Assembly: GCF_037975245.1 (NCBI RefSeq)
Contig: NC_092579.1
Coordinates: 29,781,666-29,845,665, forward strand
Origin: Apostichopus japonicus
Lineage: Eukaryota; Echinodermata; Holothuroidea; Aspidochirotida; Stichopodidae
Direction of reading: 5' to 3'
Length of the DNA: 64,000 bases
This document shows positions 63,961 to 64,000 of this stretch, in pieces. A program made the translations under genes and the position numbers. The stretch's first letter is position 1, and each line of letters opens with the position of its first letter. A model generated the notes under the pieces. That model was not told the DNA's origin and did not search any database. It saw nothing but the letters and a program-made list of their open reading frames with translations.

Positions 63961-64000
63961 CTTGTGATCCTTGCCAAGTAACTTTAATAGCTTTTCTTTT

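Overview
This is an AT-rich nuclear genome segment from an animal, most likely a marine invertebrate. Echinoderm or another deuterostome is my guess, because no marker fixes the phylum. Evidence for an animal nuclear genome: a conserved metazoan gene split into short exons with GT/AG borders (VPS35L), tRNA-derived SINEs, a Penelope-like retroelement remnant, hAT-type non-autonomous transposons nested in one another, and several satellites and microsatellites.

Layout. (1) 1-28.8 kb is a tandem array of eight intact, intronless genes for short leucine-rich-repeat (LRR) type I membrane proteins. They form two related subfamilies: family A on the plus strand (2619-3707, 12018-13088, 19486-20550) and family B on the minus strand (5299-6513, 9085-10293, 14828-16003, 22463-23671, 27287-28504). 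The array reads as three duplicated units, A-B-B, A-B and A-B-B, with each A convergent to the following B. All carry a signal peptide, Cys-rich caps around about four LRRs, a stalk, one transmembrane helix and a short tail with the motif Y-D-K-W-L-[AS]-V-Y-T. (2) 29.6-38 kb is gene-poor, with nested hAT-like elements and a 207-bp satellite. (3) 38289-38810 (minus) is a small mucin-like membrane protein with no LRRs but with the same tail motif (YQKWLAVYS). (4) 39-45 kb is gene-poor and repeat-rich. (5) 45.5-64 kb (minus) holds the first 18 coding exons of VPS35L, the large subunit of the Retriever endosomal recycling complex. The C-terminal ~40% of that protein was not found in the window.

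The main candidate for an undescribed system is the LRR/tail-motif family. It combines an expanded, apparently recombining array with one shared cytoplasmic motif that also occurs on an unrelated ectodomain. Every family B gene has a TATA-like box, intact in four of five, and a PRDI/IRF-like element (ACTTTCACTTTCC) at a near-fixed distance upstream of its ATG. Together these suggest inducible surface receptors or decoys sharing one intracellular adaptor; that function is inference. Other points of interest are a U2-snRNA-headed retroposon with a 17-bp target duplication, decayed second TM/tail modules behind each family A gene, hammerhead-like repeats, and the possibility that the whole array lies inside a giant VPS35L intron.

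Start codons: I used the conserved ATG in each family. Longer open frames upstream begin only at GTG or TTG and were not accepted.
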